Shown piece after piece: positions 1 to 13,223 of a stretch of 64,000 nt of DNA. Every line of letters begins with the position of its first letter. The first letter of the stretch is position 1. Source of the DNA: Steromphala cineraria (taxonomy: Eukaryota; Mollusca; Gastropoda; Trochida; Trochidae); NCBI GenBank assembly GCA_916613615.1, contig OU744734.1:33054301-33118300 (forward strand). The letters are read 5' to 3'. The translations under genes and the position numbers were made by a program. Under the pieces are notes generated by a model. The model was given only the letters and a program-made list of their open reading frames with translations. It was not told where the DNA came from and did not search any database.

Positions 1-1740
1 TATTATTTTGAAATGAAGAAAATGCATTTTACAGACATATCATTTCACTATTCATGTTGTCTGGTAATTGAAGCGACAATGTTGAGAATAAAGTTCCGGA
101 AAAAACATAATAAATTTGACACCATTTGTCTACACAGTTTTTGCCATTTCTCCGATGATTTGACCTCGATTTCTTTTATTTCAATAACATGATTCATTGA
201 TGACAAACTCAATAATCTCATTTTTCATGTGTCTAGATATCTAAGTTTGAGTAAAACGATATGTTTTGTGTGCTAAAATTTGAATATGAAAACGTAAAGA
301 ACTCTTGATATGTGTAGATATGATATGTTGCCAAGTGTGCCAAATGAACAATTTGTAAGACATCATGTCAGTTCATAAAATATCTGGTATTCCCTTCACT
401 TAAATAATTTTCACAACAAACGATTTTAAGAAATAATTATTGATATAAGTTCTCTAAATTTATAAAAAAAACTGCAGAATCGGTTATTTTGGAGTAAAGC
501 TCATATTTGTTAACCTTTTATTATTCCGAAGACATTATTCTGTGGGAGTAAAACAGGCTAAGTTATGAAAGGTAACGCTATGTTTGTATATCATCCTTCG
601 CTACCGGCTACTTATCCTAGGGTCAGGGCCTCTCTAACCACATAGAGATTAAGGCATTTCGTCTATCTATATTTCCTCTAAACGTTTTAGCAAACATAAA
701 AGTGAAGCTCGTTGATTCTGCATTAAGTTGTCGCGATTGTAGTGATATTACAAGGGAATGGACATGAGAAACTTGTTTTTAAATTTGAGATTATGAGACA
801 TATTTTAAAACTTGTTTTTTTATCTTTATATAATTTACTAATTAACTTATTGCAACAATTTATCGAAGCATTTATACGTTTTGTCGTGTTTACGTTTTGT
901 CGTGTTTACGTTTCAAGTTGGCTGTTGTTTTGAATGCTCGTTCAAGGACACAAGATCGTATTCTTAATATTATCTTGACAATAAGAATTTCACACTTAAC
1001 ACTGAATTGTACACTTTTAAACTACATGTACGTGCGTTATCAATACCAAGTGTCAAAACAATGAAAATTACATGCAAAAACCTTTACAATAATCACAGAA
1101 ATCGACAACACGTACATAGCGCTATTGCACACAATCCATGTGGTATATATATAACCGTAGAGAGAAAAAACAACAACCATGAATTCTCTTGCTATTTCAA
1201 ACTGCAATGTTGTGTTGCATTGGTGAGACAGTAATAAATAATATAGCTCTGTGTATACTGGAACCCTAGTGTGTTCAGTTGGTTGAAGTAGTACATTGGA
1301 AACATTCGTTGTAAACTATATTCCAGATGTCTACTATCAATTGTTTGGGCACTTTGTAACCACGAACACTCACAGCAGTACATGGAAGAGGTTTGTTACA
1401 TTTTATACCTGCAATGGTTCACTGTTTTGAATATAACAGAAGCTTGACTTGCCTTTCTCACGCGATTGTTAATAGCAGGGTCATGTTGTAGAGGTTTATT
1501 TAACATTTTAGCATGCTTTAAAGGGTATAAGAGTCTTTGACACTATACTGACTTCCCTTGATAGAGCTTTACGTATGATTGTCATTGACCTGACTTTATG
1601 GTGATGAATTAGATGGTTAGGACATAAGAGAAGAATAATGACAGAGCGATAGAGAGTTGTTTAAAGACCTTCACTCAAACCATATTGACATCGTTTCAAA
1701 TGGTGTTAAAAGTTGAAAAATTATCTACCTCATAACTGAT
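1..1740. other. AT-rich stretch without recognised gene
   Basis: Both strands were read. Only short open frames without domain character are present, and no convincing splice-bounded coding exon, RNA gene or long repeat was seen. Confidence 0.5.
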
Positions 1741-1913
1741 AGATATATATAATATAATAATATATCAATATAATATAATATAATATAATATAATATAATA
1801 TAATATAATATAATATAATATAATATAATATAATATAATATAATATAATATAAGAAAATATAAGAAATTATAATATAATATAATATAATATAATATAATA
1901 TAATATAATATAA
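1741..1913. repeat. (TATAA)n pentanucleotide microsatellite
   Basis: More than 30 near-perfect copies of a TATAA/TAATA unit, interrupted once near 1852-1868 by 'agaaa' variants. The minus strand stays open across it, giving a Tyr/Ile/Leu-rich frame. That is a by-product of the 5-bp unit and not a gene. Confidence 0.95.
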
Positions 1914-2966
1914 TAAATATCCTCTCGTTACAATATTTTTAAAATAGTTACAACTGCGTATCTTAAGTTTGTTCACTTGCCTTCGTATTCTAGTGCAAAT
2001 ATCATGTAATTTGTAACGTCTTTGGGACATGCTATCATTGTGAAAACGAAACCGATAATGATGAAATTTCACTCCATAAGTTAAGATTCAGTTTGCATTG
2101 ACATATTCGTATGTCATACCTAGCAGATAGCTGTAACAAATTTGGCAGGTCATTGAAGTGACCAGGGGTCAGTATTTCGAAAACACTAATTTCTATTTTG
2201 CTCTACAAAATAAGTGATCAACAATTTAGAAGTGGCCCTTGGGTTATTTTATGAACGTCAAAACGAATCTCAAATTACACAGGTACACAGCTGTATATCT
2301 GTTAGATAAAATATCAGGTAACACTAAGTGAAATGTATTGGCACATTGAATGAAAATATGTATGCAAAAAACTTTTAGAAATTACATGATTCTTCAATGT
2401 CAAAATAACAAACTTATCAGCTTATCTGTCTACGTGTCGACCTGGTGACGAAGTATTGACAATGAGTTTTTTTGTTAAGTTTATGAAAGCTATTATGAAA
2501 TGAAGTATATATAGAATTTTAATCAATTTTAGAACAATCCTATCTAAAGTTGAATTATTAAGATATTGCATGGAATTATCTTTTTGGTGATTATTAATCC
2601 CAGAGTCACAATGATTTAATTAAAGATATGAATACATTGTCACTAGTTGATCTAAATTACCGCGTAAAAGAAAGCATAACGCTAATTTTGAAACGACAGT
2701 AAACAAGATATGCACAAAGCCTTTGAGATAAATAAAGTTCACCAGACTTGTATACTATGACAGGTATGATGACTGGAGTTCATCGTACAAAAGTTGATGT
2801 AAACCAAAACGAAAACAAGAGTAAGGCATCATTGGTTCTCAAAACCACAGATACAAGATTATAACTTGTTCAATCAAAATCACATGCTACAAATACAAAC
2901 ACAATAACAAAAGTAGAGTCAATATCTCATATCGGACACTTAGGCATGTGTGCATCGTCTCACGGA

Positions 2967-3332
2967 TGAACCTCACCACCAGCATTTTCAAGAAATCTAC
3001 TTACTACATCAAACTTAAAAATTGAAAATGGCTGCCTCTTGCCATAGTGACTGAACGCCATAACCCTCACCAACTCCCACCCCCCTCCCCCCTTCTCCAA
3101 AAAAGACAAGGACAATAATCTTCATGTTCGTTGATACTTGCTTGCAATGTCTGGCATATTTGGTGCTATACTTTTTTTTACACAGCAGTTTTAACGATGT
3201 GACCAATACAACGTTACATTATTCAAGTTTAATTGAACCTTACCAGCATTTTAAAGAAATCTACTTACTACATCTAACTAGAAAAGGAAGATGGCTGCCT
3301 CTTGTCATAGTAACTGGACGCCATAACCCTCA
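2967..3332. repeat. Local duplication, two ~100-bp copies
   Basis: The segment at about 2967-3070 is repeated at about 3234-3332, sharing 'AGAAATCTACTTACTACATC', 'ATGGCTGCCTCTTG' and 'CGCCATAACCCTCACC'. The copies have diverged by perhaps 15%. No coding role is seen. Confidence 0.75.
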
Positions 3333-6300
3333 CCTACCTACATCACAACCCCAACCCCACAAGCAAATAAAAAAACACACACACACCCCGAGATGAAGAG
3401 CCTCTCATTCTGCGATATCGTGACAGATGAACATTTTCTGATAGACTGCCCTTCTAATGAACATATCGTATATAGATAGAACTGGATGGGGACGGCGGTG
3501 GATTAGAGGGTGTCCAAGTTAGTTTTGATTTATAAAATAAAAATGTATTGTGTGCATGTGTTAGCGTCCAAGTCATTCTTCTGGCTATCAACGTATTAAA
3601 TGCAGGGGAACGGGGAAATAGACGAACTGAAATATAACCGTACATCAGTTATATTTCATAATCGATGCGGTGTATGATGTCATATGGTTAGAAGTGTCAT
3701 GTTCGAGACATAAATGAATATAAACTGATGTAAACATAAGTAACTGATATATCACACATTTTGTTACAAAACATAACGTCACTTACATGCACAAATGTGA
3801 CAATTTAATCCTTGGAGTGAAGCTACCACCAGCTAAACCGTTTTACGAGAATATCCATCTCTTTAGTGTATTCTGTTCCATTCATAATTCATAAGGCCCC
3901 TAAGCATGTAGGTTATTCTCGATTATTACCCACGTGGGACATTACTCCTTGAATGTATGACAGGTCAAAGTGACAGCTGTCAGTCATTTGTACATTTCAG
4001 TTTTATATCTTCTGTATTCCCCGCAGCACGGGACATCACACATTAACTTCATAGTCGGTGTTTATATTGTACCTAGTAATTCATAGATTGTTGCTAAACA
4101 TTTACAAGCATGTAATTAATACCACTGTCATTGGTCACTTCTCGTAGATTAAGTAGGTCACTGATATTTACAAACGGGTAGCTACCGGATTCCATAAATC
4201 ACGCCACCTTTGAAAGCAGATCAGAGTTAAGTACCTATTAATAAGAACCCAAGGAGCTCTGAATGTGTTGATAATTGCACTTCAGAATGCAAATAGAAAG
4301 GCCAATTTTGCATTGAAATACAATGAGATTTAATGAGTCTGTTGACCATAAACCGTGTACCGTTACAATGAGATAAGGTCAGCTTTACCTCGTTATAACG
4401 TTGATCAGATCAAAAGAGGAACAATACCTAATTAAGCAAGACTTTGTTGTGGTGATCATGAATGATTTCATAAAAAGTTCTAAATTTTATAAACAATTTC
4501 TCGACTGATTTAAAACATCTTGAACTTGACCTAATTAGTGTTGATATTTTGCAGGAACGTTGCAGTAACATGGCTATCCATTGAAATATTATTTTGGGTA
4601 TAAATTATCACGACTTGACAAAAGAAAACACATGCATTGCACATTGCAAAATGATGTTTTCGATTGAAATTTTACAAAATGACGATCATGAAAGTTTGTT
4701 GATATTATGAAATGATACGTACAATGTAATATAGCATCGACAAACTGTCAACAATTGATTATAAAAATTGGAAAATACATTTCGTTATGGGATTATATTT
4801 CGATGTGGAGAAATCGAACTAAGGCTCTATTTTTCTTGTAACATGTCATATAAGCAAAGGTTATAACTGGAAACATGAAAATAAAACGCAAAGTTTTTAG
4901 AAGACTTTTATATATGGAAAGTTAACCCTTTTTAATTTTATCACATTAACAAAATTTTGATAGATTGAAGTTATAAAGTATTGACAAAAGTTTGAAGTAT
5001 AACTTTCATGGAATAAATAGTTTGAAAGGATTGCCGCGCAGAATAAGGTGAACAAAGAAAATGTCAATAAAGCAGCTGTCAAAGTGGGAGACAAGGCTGT
5101 ATATGTGTGGAATTAGCATGTTCCGCTTGACTGCTTTCATACAAAGAAGATATTCGTGGAAAAAGATAAAATAACCGTCATGATTTTAAAAAGACATTTC
5201 AGAGTGGGCCACATGCACACATGATGTTTTAAAGCATTCTAGGCGGGATTGGAAACACTTCATTGAAGAAGCAATGTTTTAAAATATCTGAACATATTCT
5301 ACTTAAATTTGCTACCTACGATTCAACGTTCGTACCTCCATTTGGGATGTACATCGTTCAATATTGTACAATTGTATATGATAATGATATATCAATGATG
5401 TCCTATTCTCTTCAGCTTATAATTAACCGGGTGTAGAATTATTGAAATAGTTTAAATAAAGTTGACATAGATTGTTGATATCCTTGGGATTCTATGTTAA
5501 CCAAATTAAATATTTTCAAAACATTTACAAACGTAAAAATGACCATTTTGTAATCGTAAACAAAGTATGTTTATTTGTTTCATATGTGGAGTATATTCAG
5601 CTTTGAATTTTACAATGATAATAAAGACATAATATACGTGATAATAATCATAACCCTTGTGTATGTAACAAGTATTTTGAAAACATATTTACCCGTCCAG
5701 CGGAAGCCTGTGCCATGGTGTTGATTATGAATTAGTCCATATATGTCAGCAGTGATCTGTCAGGTATCACTAGTACCTGTCTAGGTATTCCTTTGAAGTG
5801 GCCGCCAGGTACAATCTCAGGTAAAGAGACGAAGTACACTGAACCGGTAGGTAGTTCAGACGCACAAGGTATCACGACCCGAACGTGTTATTATCAGGTA
5901 CCTGAACCAGCAAGGACTAATCTTAAGCCCCAACTTTGATCCGCTTGAGTGACTTTGTCTGCATGCGTTTTAATAAGTTCGACATGATTCTTTAACGCTG
6001 CAGGTAACACATATACCAGCCAGGCTTGTCCTTGAGGATAAGCACGTTGAGAATTGTCGTTCAAGGTAGATGCCAAATCGTTCTCGTCTCTACTGCCTAT
6101 ATCCCAGGTATACAACAATGTAGACTCTTTCTATTGCCTATATCCCAGGTATACAATAATATACACACTTTCCTCAGAATGTCTCAATGAAGTCATAAAC
6201 TTGTCCGAGCTGCCAGCACGAACTATAATCCAGTGTTGCTAACTTTTAAGACAGCCCGTCTTTCTTACGGGTAGCGAAACTGAGACAGACCAGCCTGACA

Positions 6301-8753
6301 ACCTCCCCGTTATTACGCAGATCAGGTTAGATTTCTAAATAAAGGGTACCATTCATGCGTGACTATTCCTCGTTATAACGATGGGAGACAAACTAAACGA
6401 CGATTCCCAAGACGTTTTGTAAAAGTGATAATTAGTTATACTAAAAGAAGCTATGTTGTTTTCTACTTGAAATTATCGAGCTCACCCGACCTAAGAAACC
6501 GCAGACATACACGTATTGGTGCTCCGAGCTGTGTGCCTCGCATTTCTAGCTTCTGGCCTGAGGCTCTTTACGTGAGTACCTCGGCACAATGTGTGTCATC
6601 GCAATAACACTGTTCATATTGAAAATCAATCATCGTCATCGTCATCGTCATCATCAAAATCACCATCATCATCGTCATCGTCATCATCAAAATCACCATC
6701 ATCATCATCATCATCGTCGTAGCCGTCGTCGTCGTCATCATCATCATCATCATCATCATCATCAATACCATCCTCTTATTGAAGCAGGTAACAGAAATTG
6801 AAGTACATGCATTCAATGTTGTGTAATATTAGGTCACAAAAATGGTATATACATGTATCTTTAAAAACTTTTCTTATACCATAAATAAAGCCCAATCTAC
6901 CTTCTTGTAATGACATTATACGATCTCCAGATGATCGCCAAATATCAACTGGATAGTTTGAGGGCATACCGACCGCTACCTCCGTTGTTTCAAACACATG
7001 TCATCCATGAAAGATCTAATGATATATGTTTAACCCCTAGCTATCATTCATAACATTATGAAATGCTACAAAATCGTTTATCATATGGTTCCAATCGTTC
7101 TTAACCAATATAGTGTGTTCAAATTCGAACATGACCAGTTTGGTTGAGTTTCCTACCCCGAATGCTTTGAAAACATTCAAACTAAACCGCCAGGCAAAAG
7201 AAAGTACACGCTACAGTTTGTTTAAATTTACGTCAAGATTCAAGATTGAAGATGGTTTATTATTAGCAAGGCCCAAAACAGTACACACGATATTACAGAC
7301 AACTATTACACAGTTACCTATTTTGTTTTATAGACTGAAGTACATATCTAAGGAATTTTGCAAGATTTAAAAGAAAGAATGTAATCCTTCAAAAGAAGTA
7401 AAAGCTTGGAACATTATCCTTATTATTGATTTTTACAATTTGGGATGAAACTTTAACAAAGTATACACAGTCATAAAATACATGTTTTCATTTAACTGTA
7501 CGTTACCGTGTTTACATGATTATAAATTTAATGCATCTTTACTGTACACATTTTTGCTACTGAAAATACGCTTCTAAATAAGGTTAATACGCATCTATGT
7601 TCATTATAACTTATGTTAAACAAGTATGTTTCACAGGCAAGTAAAGACTTAGGGGAATTTAAAAGGTATAAGAGAATCACTTTCAATAGATTGATGCCAA
7701 TTCTGATATGTACAGTCTTTCACACGCTGACTACAACACAAACAAAATAATCGGGATCTCCCACTGTCTGGTTAAGCCAATCAAAACCGAAAGCACATTG
7801 AAATTTAAATATCTGAAATGATTGACCCAACTTTGGTCTCTTTCTCTCAGCAATGGACAATAACATATTATAACACTGATAAGTATAACTTTGGTTTTTC
7901 ATTCTAAACTATCATATCAAATACCTAATACGTTTAACAAAATAAGAAACATAAAGAGGATATGTCCCACACCCGCCGTCTGATACAGCATTTGATGATT
8001 TAAAACTGATATGGAGGACAAACTTACCAAATTTCTATGGATAATTACAATACAATTTCTTTCTTCCAAACCCCAAATTCCAGCCCAGAATGTAAGAATT
8101 GGAGTAACCTTTTTCTTCTTAAATGTACTTATTATCTAAGAGACATGTGATGTGTTAAGTTATGGCACGTTCACAACAACACTAGTTGCAGTAGTGTGAA
8201 TAACATTGTTCGTGTTTGATTAATGTTTTGTTAAAATATCTTTGTTTAATGTAGGCAGGGTTAAGCAATGGAATCTACACCATCATGGCCCCTACAATGT
8301 TTCAATGTTATGGTCAACATAAAGGCACGTCTATTGGTTTTCACATAGGATCTTCTTTGGTGATGAACAATTGTGTTATATCAAACGTAATTTTGAAACA
8401 ATTTACTATATCAACATAAAAAATTATCTTTTTACAAAAAAAAATAAACACATAAAAGTACTCTTCGAACGATGATTTCACAATTGTTCTTGTCACTTTG
8501 AGAATAGGAATCAAACACTCCAATTATTTATAAGTTAAAATCTAACATGGTAAATTCAAATGAGGTGTGTTCTTTCTTTTGCCTGTTCGTGTATGTTAAT
8601 TTATGTTTCAGTGTCAATATAAAAGATCTCATTGTACGACTTCAGATAAACGGGTTGAGGAATGGGATGACTTACTCTATGTAGAACATCTAGTTTGGGT
8701 AAACTGATATCAAAGAGGGACACACTGAACAAATAAGCATAAGAATGAAATGA
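3333..8753. other. Gene-poor stretch, two small repeats
   Basis: No exon, RNA gene or transposon protein was recognised. A 41-bp period two-copy tandem repeat lies at 6093-6160 (shared core 'GCCTATATCCCAGGTATACA'), and a CAT-type microsatellite near 6.7 kb is listed separately. The short open frames here have no recognisable domain. Confidence 0.5.
6629..6772. repeat. (CAT/CGT)n trinucleotide microsatellite
   Basis: Imperfect CAT/CGT/CAC triplets. The plus strand translates to poly-His/Arg and the minus to poly-Met, as expected of a triplet repeat. No splice or start context suggests expression. Confidence 0.9.
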
Positions 8754-9297
8754 ATGTACCGGGAATCCTCATATCTAAGCCGTGCCTTTATTCAGTCCAT
8801 GGCTTATCAATGAGTTCTGATTTTCGAATATTTGCCCATGGGTTTTAATTTGATATAACATTTCTTCCTTCAAAATGTTAAAAACAAGGGCTTTCGATGG
8901 ATTCACTCGGTCTGTATTAGACTAGGATATCGGTTTAACAAGATTTCAGACGTAGAAACTGATTGGTCTCCAAATGCAAGCGTCATTTAAGACATAAAAC
9001 ACAAGTTTTTATACATTTTACATACGCATCCAGGAGCTGATAAGAGTAAAATCGTTTATTTTGGTTATCAACACGTTTAAAAGGAATTGATTCTTTTCAT
9101 TCGCTTTTGCAGCGTTTCATATGTGGAATTTTCCACACGTTGATTCGTTATATCAAAAGTAAAAGTAAAAAAGTTGAATTTTATTTCTCTTCGAAATTAC
9201 GCCCAGAACTTAATTTCAGAAAATATATTTCTCTTATGAAATGGGTGAAATTCGAAATAAAGCCCAGGTCATAAAATACGAGGATTCCCGGTACATG
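8754..9297. mobile_element. MITE-like element with 21-bp terminal inverted repeats
   Basis: The left end (8754-8774, ATGTACCGGGAATCCTC...) is repeated inverted at 9277-9297 with one mismatch. The enclosed 500 bp has no coding capacity, which fits a non-autonomous DNA transposon. No clear target-site duplication was found, so the exact borders and superfamily are open. Confidence 0.6.
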
Positions 9298-10773
9298 TTA
9301 AATATACTAAAGAGCCTGAAGCAAGTCAACATCAGCCAGTGTTCGTGCGTCGAGTGTAGAGTCTATCACTTTATAAACTATCATTGACGTTTATTTGACG
9401 CGATACCCCACCCATTCAATGTTCTCCGTGTTTCTATTGCCTTTGGAAACTATACTGCAGACTACAGACTACTAACGCAGTGTAATAATAGCAATGAAGG
9501 TGTGTCTCGCTCAAATCAAAACAATCAATGAAACGAATTCCAACGTTGTATTTCACGCAGCTTTTTTCAACCAAGGCGCACGTTGAAGCAACTATAGGCC
9601 TAAGTATAATAATGCATATTCAGAAAACAGTTTCGTTAATGTTATTTCATTTTTGATTTACTTAATTTTCATCAGTTGTATCATTTAGACTGACAGTCCA
9701 TGCGTGATCTAATTGACTCCTCGATATACCGCGCTACCCGGGAATCATGTCACAATCACTGATCGGTAAAGGTAAACCAATGAGGCTCTACATGTGGGGT
9801 AAGATGGTTCTCTTAACATTATACAAATGTAATCAGTAAATCATTTCTTTATAACTGATATCGACTGATTGGTTCCAGGAAATAATAATTAAAACATTCA
9901 TTGTGGAGTTGATTTGTGGAGTACGTAGAGCATTGCTTTATAAAAGTGTTACCGTTAAAATATCACAATATGTTGACAAGATAGTAAGGTATGAAGACAG
10001 GTATGATGCAATCAAGGCGTATCTACTATTCTTATTGTACGCATATCTCATGTCCTCTATCATAATGGATATTTTACATAATAACTTTAAATGAAAGAAA
10101 GGTGGAAGACGTTGTTGGTTATTTCTCCTCGCTAGGATAACACCATTCTCTCCCCATTGAGGCAACTCAATTCATAGTTCTCATATCTAAATCTAATTCT
10201 ACATATCACTTATGATGAAAGTCGACATATATAGCTACATACCTGAGATGAACGAAAGTGTTAATACTGTAAATGCCAAGGGTAAAATGTAAAAGAAAAA
10301 GACTATCATTTATGTTAATCTGCCTAACTTTTTTTATCTTAGGAAATTATAAATTAAACAATTTGATTGGGTGCACGTTTGAATCTAGAATCTTTTAATC
10401 TAGAAATAAATCTAGGTAGATAACTTATAGAAATATAGATCAAGTTCAGCAAATGTCCTTAAAAATAAAACAATAATGATGCTGATAAAAGGAAGAACTT
10501 ACTCCGTGAACAAAACTTTTTAGTTTTCCCGCTGAGATGTAAATCATGCTTAATTAATTATACAAGTTATATATTAATGAAACTTAAAAAGAAACTCGTC
10601 AATGGAATTAAATGATCTTTCTCATATGACCTAAAATGAAAAATATGCAAATTATCTCAACTATCTCCACATACTGAACGTTTCCAACAAGTTAAATCGC
10701 AAGAGCCATGGCGTAACGTGCGTGTCATAGCATGGAAATGGTGATTTTCTTTGGAGACGGCGCGATTAAAAAT
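9298..10773. other. Non-coding stretch with a MITE-end fragment
   Basis: No gene was seen. At 10142-10167 the sequence resembles the outer end of the inverted repeats of the 21845-22456 element (CATTCTCTCCCC, then a GAGGCARCTC-type core), suggesting a truncated relative. Confidence 0.45.
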
Positions 10774-11264
10774 AAAGGTTTATTTTCAAATTTGAGCGGT
10801 TTGAGACATTTTTTGGATAAATTCTTGGAGCGTTTGAGTAGACTCTATATTATGAAAAAAATATAAAAAACCGACACCTCTGACATCCAAAATTAGTTTC
10901 AGTTTTGACAAACGTTACAAAGTCAACCATCTCATAGCTACCCGGAAGGTTCGAAGAATTCTTTTGGAGTTAGATTCTGTTCCTTCCCGCCTGCTTCCAA
11001 AAGGAACAGACAGATCACGTGACCTCGGACATAAGTGTCCCTCTCATCTACACCGACCTCTCCATGCAGCAAACATTACTGTCAACTCTCTAGCGCCTTG
11101 AGTTATAGATGGTCATATCAAAATTATTCTAAGATGAATCTCTCATCACAAACTGTTATGATCTTCAAACCATCTTAAACATTATAACAATACAGTAGTG
11201 ACATTGAGCTAACGGGATCCCGCAGTGTTTACACGCCTGGGTAGGTTTCATCTCACCATTGTGA
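10774..11264. repeat. 491-bp dispersed repeat, copy A
   Basis: Matches 12733-13223 in the same orientation, with about 17 differences and no net length change. It lacks obvious terminal inverted repeats, a poly-A tail or an open frame. It holds a 9-bp stem (CTGTTCCTT ... AAGGAACAG) and a CACGTG palindrome. It may be a transposon fragment, a SINE-like unit or a local duplication. Confidence 0.85.
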
Positions 11265-12732
11265 ATAAAATTTTGATACGCTGATATTCAATATATGTTT
11301 TATATTGATCACTATATTGTAACAACGCGTCAGTAATACAAAATGCTCTTGTAACGTTTAAAAACATCTTTTATGTACATTTTACATTTATTGTACTTCG
11401 TAAAAAGTATCATTGATAGAGCCTACGAAACTTAATTATGATTTTAATTAAGCGTATATATTATATTGAAATTTTCAAATTTTTTTTATTGTAATCTTTA
11501 AGAATGAACCATCTTAGAAACAACTTTTTATGTCATTTAAAAAATTCAGTTCAAGTAGGTTAAGTAAAGATATATGTAACTGACGTATATGGTAATATGA
11601 GAGTTCATAAGTAACTTTATTGAAACTGAAATATCTGAAATAATAATCCTAGTAAATAATCATCATCTATCAAAAATAACCTGCTGGCCTCTCTTACTAA
11701 TATAATCGCCTATCAGTTTACGTCAGACGTATATACATATTACAATATTAACCTACATTTTGATTCATCTTCTCGATCTTGACACTTTACAATAAATCCT
11801 CTTCTTGGACGAATTGAAGTTGAATTGGCAACTAAATAAGTGTTATTTTCAAAACAATATTCCAAATTTATTCCCTCAAGATTTCAGATATTTAAAATTG
11901 ATTTTAGGTTCGCCTTGCCTTTGCAATGTTCATGTTACGACAAAATGATCATTGTAAACTGGCGTTAACCATTATGTAAATGGCCTCATTTACTGGTATA
12001 CAATTCTTGTATTTGTGCTGATAACAAGTTAACAGACCCATGCATGTATAGCGTTGAAAAATAATCTAAACAACTAAGAAGGTTGGTACACGTCTGTAGG
12101 ATGGTAGGGAGACAGCGAGCTTTTAGAAAGAGTAGGTCTTGTAGAGTTACGTCCCTTTAACAAGTCTCCATTACATATTCACACACTTATTTTGACCATA
12201 TAAACAATGAATGGTGTTTGTGTGTGCTAGACTGTATGTGTGGGTGGTTGGTGAATGTGTATGTAAATTTAGCTTGTGTTATGTTTGTGCCACTACAAAA
12301 AAATAAAAACATTAAGATTGGTGGGACGATTGTAATGAAATAAATATTCAATTTACCAACTCATAATCAAATGATAAAGTTAGGGATGGACTGTTGCTAT
12401 TGTATGGTGACACCATCAGCTTGTATCTTGGTCTGGGCTTGGTTCACCCAGCTGAACAAGTGGGTACCTAGACATGTACATTTCAGATTTATATACGTCA
12501 TGGTCGTGGAAACACTAATCAGAAATCTGGAAACTACAGGTCAGTTATTTTCAGGGTAATAATCCTTGGACAATTAATCTAAATAATACAAGGTCAGTTT
12601 TATAAAAATAAGGAACATTACTGCATCCTAAAAAAACTATAAAAGTTATCACAATGCATATTTTATATGGGTTTGTTGTTTGTTTGTTGATTATTATCTT
12701 TTGCAAGTTTGAATCTAGACTCATATCCTGCA
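11265..12732. other. Spacer between the 491-bp repeats
   Basis: AT-rich and apparently non-coding. It carries one copy of the GAGTTANNTCCCTT motif at 12144-12157. The single short open frame near 12.4 kb has no recognisable domain. Confidence 0.5.
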
Positions 12733-13223
12733 AAAGGTTTATTTTCAAATTTGAGCGGTTTGAGACATTTTTTTTATAAATTCTTGGAGCGTTTGAGTAG
12801 ACTCTATATTATGAAAAAAATATAAAAAACCGACACCTCTGACATCCAAAATTAGTTTCAGTTTTGACAAACGTTACAAAGCCAACCATCTCATAGCTAC
12901 CCGGACGATTCGAATAATTCTTTTGGAGTTAGATTCTGTTCCTTCCCGCCTGCTTCCAAAAGGAACAGACAGATCACGTGACCTCGGACATAAGTGTCCC
13001 TCTCATCTACACCGACCTCTCCATGCAGCAAACATTACTGTCAACTCTCTAGCGCCTTGAGTTATAGATGGTCATATCAAAATTATTCTAAGATGAATCT
13101 CTCATCACAAACTGTTAGGATGTTCAAACCATCTTAAACATTATAACGTTACAGTAGTGACACTGAGCTAACGGGATCCCGCTGTATTTACACACCTGGG
13201 TAGGTTTCATCTCATCATTATGA
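12733..13223. repeat. 491-bp dispersed repeat, copy B
   Basis: Second copy of the 10774-11264 unit, same strand and same length. The sharp ends, 'AAAGGTTTATTTTC' at the left and 'GTTTCATCTCA' near the right, help define the unit. Confidence 0.85.

Noticed and set aside
1725..2072. Tyr/Ile-rich 115-residue minus-strand frame
   Set aside because: Produced by the (TATAA)n microsatellite, with no domain outside it.
6568..6816. Poly-His/poly-Met open frames
   Set aside because: Artefacts of the (CAT)n microsatellite.
7113..7370. 85-residue plus-strand frame
   Set aside because: No domain, no splice context and average composition for chance open frames here.
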